A stretch of 64,000 nucleotides of DNA. Source: Rugosimonospora africana (GTDB lineage Bacteria > Actinomycetota > Actinomycetes > Mycobacteriales > Micromonosporaceae). The notes under the pieces are model-generated. The model did not search any database and was not told the origin of the DNA. It saw only the letters and a list, made by a program, of their open reading frames with translations. Made by a program: the position numbers and the translations under genes. Numbering within the stretch: the stretch's first letter is position 1; every line of letters starts with the position of its first letter. The stretch spans positions 1-64,000 of the forward strand of contig NZ_BONZ01000050.1 in NCBI RefSeq assembly GCF_016862975.1, given 5' to 3'. Below are positions 61,085-64,000 of this stretch, piece after piece.

Positions 61085-62305
61085 ATGCCTCTGCTCGTCC
61101 TCGTCTATCTCGCCTACATCAGCATGGCCCTGCCCGACGGCCTGTTCGGCGTCGCCTGGCCCTCGATGCGACTGACCCTCGGCGCACCCGTCAGCGCCGT
61201 CGGGTTGCTGCTGCCCTTCGGCGTGGCCAGCTCGTTGCTGTCCAGCACCGTCACCGGATTCGTCGTCGACCGCGCCGGCATGGGCCGGCTGCTGGCCATG
61301 GGCGCCGCGCTGTCTGCCGCGGCGCTCGCGCTCTTCGGCCTGGCACCCGCGTTCTGGGTGCTCATCCCGGCGATCGTGCTACTCGCCACCGGGTTCGGCG
61401 GCGTCGACGCCGCACTCAACGCCTACGCCGCGCGCCGGTTCACCGCCCGGCACATCAACTGGATGCACGCGAGCTACGGCCTCGGCGCGATGGCCGGGCC
61501 GCTGGTCATCACCGCGATCGTCGGCGGCGGCCAGTCCTGGCGGTGGGCATACGCCGGTATCGCCGCCGTGCAGGCCGTCGTGTCGGTCGCCTTCCTCGCA
61601 AGTGCCAGGCGGTGGCCCACCCCACCGCCGCGCCGGCGGCCCCCGTCGTCGGAAGTGTGGCACGCGCTGCGCATGCGTGGGCTGTGGCGCGGTGCGGCAG
61701 TCTTCGCCGTCGAGACCGGGTTGGAGTCCACCACCGCACTGTGGACGTTCCTGTTCCTCACCAGCGACCGCGGCCTGAGCCGCGTGGTGGCCGGGGCTGC
61801 CGTGTCGGCGTACTGGGGGATGCTGTGCCTTGGCCGGCTCGTCCTCGGCCCACTCGCCGAGCGGTACGGCCCGCACCGGGTGCTGCGCGGCGCCGCCGCG
61901 GCTGTGGTCCTGGGCGCGACACTGGTACTGCTCCCCACGGCCGGCACCGTCGCGATCGCCGGGGTGGTGGTCATCGCGCTCGGTGCCGCACCGATGTTCC
62001 CGCTACTGACACTCACCACTCGGGAGCGGGTCGGCGCCGAGCACGCGGACCAAGCGGTCGGCGTCCAGGTGGCCGCGTCCACGGTCGGTTCGGCAACCAT
62101 CCCAGCGCTGGTCGGCGTCCTCATCGGGCACTTCAGCACCGCCGTCCTGGGTCCGTGCCTGCTCGTCCTCGCCATCGCCGTCGCCTACACCACCGCCCAC
62201 AGAACGGACAGCGGCTCCCCGGCGGAGCCGGACGCCACGACCCGCCATGCCACACCCACCAACACCCACCCAGAGAAACCGAGGAATCGACAGACGCAAG
62301 GCTAG
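61085..62305 (+). CDS. MFS transporter
   Basis: 406 residues with about twelve helices, beginning LLVLVYLAYISMALPDGLFG, similar to FucP/YbjJ-like sugar or drug transporters. The acidic GFVVDRAGMGRLL loop corresponds to the MFS loop 2-3 motif. The hydrophilic C-terminal tail is long. The preceding 271 bp hold no recognisable gene. A hairpin terminator follows. Confidence 0.8.
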   Translation: MPLLVLVYLAYISMALPDGLFGVAWPSMRLTLGAPVSAVGLLLPFGVASSLLSSTVTGFVVDRAGMGRLLAMGAALSAAALALFGLAPAFWVLIPAIVLLATGFGGVDAALNAYAARRFTARHINWMHASYGLGAMAGPLVITAIVGGGQSWRWAYAGIAAVQAVVSVAFLASARRWPTPPPRRRPPSSEVWHALRMRGLWRGAAVFAVETGLESTTALWTFLFLTSDRGLSRVVAGAAVSAYWGMLCLGRLVLGPLAERYGPHRVLRGAAAAVVLGATLVLLPTAGTVAIAGVVVIALGAAPMFPLLTLTTRERVGAEHADQAVGVQVAASTVGSATIPALVGVLIGHFSTAVLGPCLLVLAIAVAYTTAHRTDSGSPAEPDATTRHATPTNTHPEKPRNRQTQG

Positions 62306-62327
62306 GGAACCAAAAACGCTCTGGTCA

Positions 62328-62358
62328 CCGCGCGGGCGGTGCGCTCGCGCCCGCGCGG
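62328..62358 (+). terminator. hairpin after the MFS gene
   Basis: CCGCGCGGGCG pairs with CGCCCGCGCGG (11 bp) around a 9-base loop, 23 bases after the stop codon. Confidence 0.65.
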
Positions 62359-62379
62359 CTTAGATGACAGGATGGCGGG

Positions 62380-63384
62380 GTGCCAGCGCTCAAGCTGTCC
62401 ATGGTGACCTATCTCGGCGGCCATCCCGACCGGACCGGCGAGACACCTCTGCTCAACGTCGTCGTCGACCGTAGCGGCATCACGGTCCGAAAGCAGTTCG
62501 GGCGTAAATTCCTGACCTTCCAGTGGTCGGACCTGCGCGGCCTGGATGTGCGGCCGAGCATGTGGGCCTCCGACGTACTCGGTGGCGCGGCACTGCGGCT
62601 GGAGACCGACCGCGGCGTGAGCCAGTTGCACGTCTCCACATTGCGGTCGGTTCAGTTGCGGGGGATGCTCTCGGCGTGGGTGGTTAGCGAGGCGGGGCCG
62701 GGCAAGCCGTTTCCGGCCGCTCCGCCGCCGGCCGCTCGCGAGGTCGCGAGTCAGCTCGACGCGGTGCGCGCGTCGCTGGACATCTGGCGGGCGGCGAGTC
62801 TCGGCCGCGAGCCCCTCGACGACCGCGGCACCTTGGCCTACCGGCTGGCTGTCGCCGACAACCATCGGCGGTTGGGTCACTTCGCCGAGGCCATCGCCGT
62901 TCTCGGGCCGCTGACGGCCGAGGCCGCGCAGGCGTTCGGCTCCGCCGATGCCGACACGTTGACGGTCCACAATGAGCTCGCCCAGACCCTTCTCGCCGCT
63001 GGAGCGATCGAGGCCGGTCTAGACGCCCTGCGGGAAATACTCCCCGTGGCGCAGCGGTCGCAAGGGATCGACGGCAACCTCACGCTGGTGATTCGCAACA
63101 ACCTGGCGGCCGGCTACCAGCAGGCCGGCCGGTACGCCCAGGCTCTCGAACTGCACGAGGAAAACATCCGGCACACCGAACGCAAACGCGGGCCGACCCA
63201 CCTGGAGACCGTCGGTCGGCGCAACAACCTCGCGGCCGCCCTCGGGCTCGCCGGCGAGCGGGGACGTGCGATCGACGCGTACTGGGGCGTGCTCGACGCG
63301 TTGGCCGACGTCGGCGATCACAGCCTCGCGGTCACCGCGCGGCACAACCTGGCGATGCTGCACAACCCGTCCTGGCAGCCGTGA
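62380..63384 (+). CDS. TPR protein with N-terminal PH-like domain
   Basis: 334 residues from GTG 62380. The first 105 residues form a beta-rich domain (LLNVVVDRSGITVRKQFGRK, FQWSDLRGLDV) resembling bacterial PH-like folds. Residues about 150-330 are TPR_10/12 repeats of the kinesin-light-chain type (YRLAVADNHRRLGHFAEAIA, RNNLAAGYQQAGRYAQALEL, RRNNLAAALGLAGERGRAID). It is probably a cytoplasmic scaffold; no partner is apparent. Confidence 0.75.
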   Translation: MPALKLSMVTYLGGHPDRTGETPLLNVVVDRSGITVRKQFGRKFLTFQWSDLRGLDVRPSMWASDVLGGAALRLETDRGVSQLHVSTLRSVQLRGMLSAWVVSEAGPGKPFPAAPPPAAREVASQLDAVRASLDIWRAASLGREPLDDRGTLAYRLAVADNHRRLGHFAEAIAVLGPLTAEAAQAFGSADADTLTVHNELAQTLLAAGAIEAGLDALREILPVAQRSQGIDGNLTLVIRNNLAAGYQQAGRYAQALELHEENIRHTERKRGPTHLETVGRRNNLAAALGLAGERGRAIDAYWGVLDALADVGDHSLAVTARHNLAMLHNPSWQP

Positions 63385-63416
63385 CGTCCCACCGACGTCA
63401 CTGTCTCGTCGCCACG

Positions 63417-63917
63417 CTACGCGGTCGACCATCGTCGGCTGGCCAGGTTCAGCCTGATCACAATCTCCAACCCGTTGCGTTCGCCCGTCTCCTCGAAGCC
63501 GTAGGCGAGGTAGAACCCGAGAGGTGAGTGGCGACCGATCTCGGGGTCGTCATAGCAAGCGACGCTGGTCACCAGGTCGGCAGCCCGCGGACGCGCGGCC
63601 ACGTGCGCGGCCACGAGATCCATGGCGGACCTGCCGTATCCCCGGCCCTGGTAGCGGGCGTCGATAAGGAAACGCCACAGATAGTAGGGCCACAAACACG
63701 TCGGATCGTTGTCGGCGAGCATGACGAAGCCGACCGGAGTCTGTCCCACGTAGAAGGCGCGGCACCATGGCCGGTGAGCCTGGGCCTCTGCCTCGGCAAG
63801 GGAATCCGCAACGGCCTCGACGAACCGCCGCTGCGCGGTGCTCACCTGGAGGTCCTCGACGGCGGCCCGGTTGGCGGCATCGATGGAGCGCACTGTCAAT
63901 GCTGTCACAGCGCACAT
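63417..63917 (-). CDS. GNAT-family acetyltransferase, spermine/spermidine N-acetyltransferase-like
   Basis: 166 residues. FYVGQTPVGFVMLADNDPTC, then FLIDARYQGRGYGRSAMDLV (motif A with Q-G-R-G-Y-G), then LGFYLAYGFEETGE. This matches BltD/SpeG-type enzymes. ATG 63917 has GGCGGGA upstream. The final 83 bases of the window hold nothing recognisable. Confidence 0.82.
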   Translation of the reverse strand: MCAVTALTVRSIDAANRAAVEDLQVSTAQRRFVEAVADSLAEAEAQAHRPWCRAFYVGQTPVGFVMLADNDPTCLWPYYLWRFLIDARYQGRGYGRSAMDLVAAHVAARPRAADLVTSVACYDDPEIGRHSPLGFYLAYGFEETGERNGLEIVIRLNLASRRWSTA

Positions 63918-64000
63918 CGTCCCGCCGACGGACGATCGCGGTACATCGACCAAACGCCAACTACTTCGCCCAGACAACGGTACCGGACGATCGAGCCCCC

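Noticed and set aside
1-64000. tRNA, rRNA, riboswitches or prophage modules
   Set aside because: No cloverleaf-like or conserved RNA segment and no phage structural or integrase gene could be recognised by eye; a covariance-model search would be decisive.

Overview
This is very high-GC DNA from a filamentous actinomycete. The evidence is GC-saturated third codon positions, frequent GTG starts, SARP and SigE-type regulators, Tat signals, and many secreted glycosidases. The mix of genes fits Micromonosporaceae or a close relative, but the family is an inference. The window is accessory in character: it has no rRNA, tRNA or CRISPR array and only one translation-core gene, an extra infA.

Layout. 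(1) 1-1720: a nest of dead insertion sequences. An IS5-type transposase relic is split by a 1.2-kb IS701-type element, which has intact inverted repeats and a CTAG target duplication. That element carries a ComJ-like passenger gene beside a broken transposase. (2) 1889-3996: DoxX-like membrane protein and a Tat-exported serine hydrolase. (3) 4317-13662: a biosynthetic-looking block. It has a ketosynthase-ACP protein from which the acyltransferase appears neatly removed, a stand-alone adenylation enzyme, an FAD oxidoreductase, a DHFR-like reductase, two gene remnants, a geranylgeranyl-reductase-like protein fused to a catalytically dead prenyl synthase, and a normal polyprenyl synthase overlapping it. 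(4) 13788-25703: the most unusual block. A secreted S53 peptidase and a trypsin-like pseudo-protease share the same six-repeat C-terminal module. They are interleaved with two SARP/NB-ARC regulators and a small Tat protein, and a GH18 protein closes the block.

(5) 25878-32906: a lipoprotein, a PD40 propeller protein, a UGT-type glycosyltransferase divergent from a TetR regulator with two operators between them, and a GT39/GT2 pair. (6) 33231-38293: a four-gene overlapping operon of histidine-ammonia-lyase-type MIO enzyme, HpaB-type monooxygenase, LysR regulator and alpha/beta hydrolase. (7) 38477-48206: membrane protein, GNAT with a 17-codon leader peptide, infA plus DEAD-box helicase, phosphatase-like and hydrolase genes, a WYL regulator divergent from a VOC protein across a perfect operator palindrome, and an ECF sigma factor with a translationally coupled membrane partner. 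(8) 48466-63917: membrane proteins and a run of secreted hydrolases (metallophosphoesterase, GH9, GH18-CBM5/12, GH30-CBM32), interspersed with MFS exporters, an FKBP, a TPR protein and a GNAT.

One signal runs across the whole window. Short imperfect tandem duplications, most often with a 15-bp period, occur in at least a dozen unrelated genes and at several stop codons. In-frame copies make pentapeptide repeats such as GVSFT, ETADH, PPQPA and RTEAQ. A separate 53-bp element is present twice with 48 identities, once in-frame inside the polyprenyl synthase.

All family calls rest on motifs read by eye. No database search was run.
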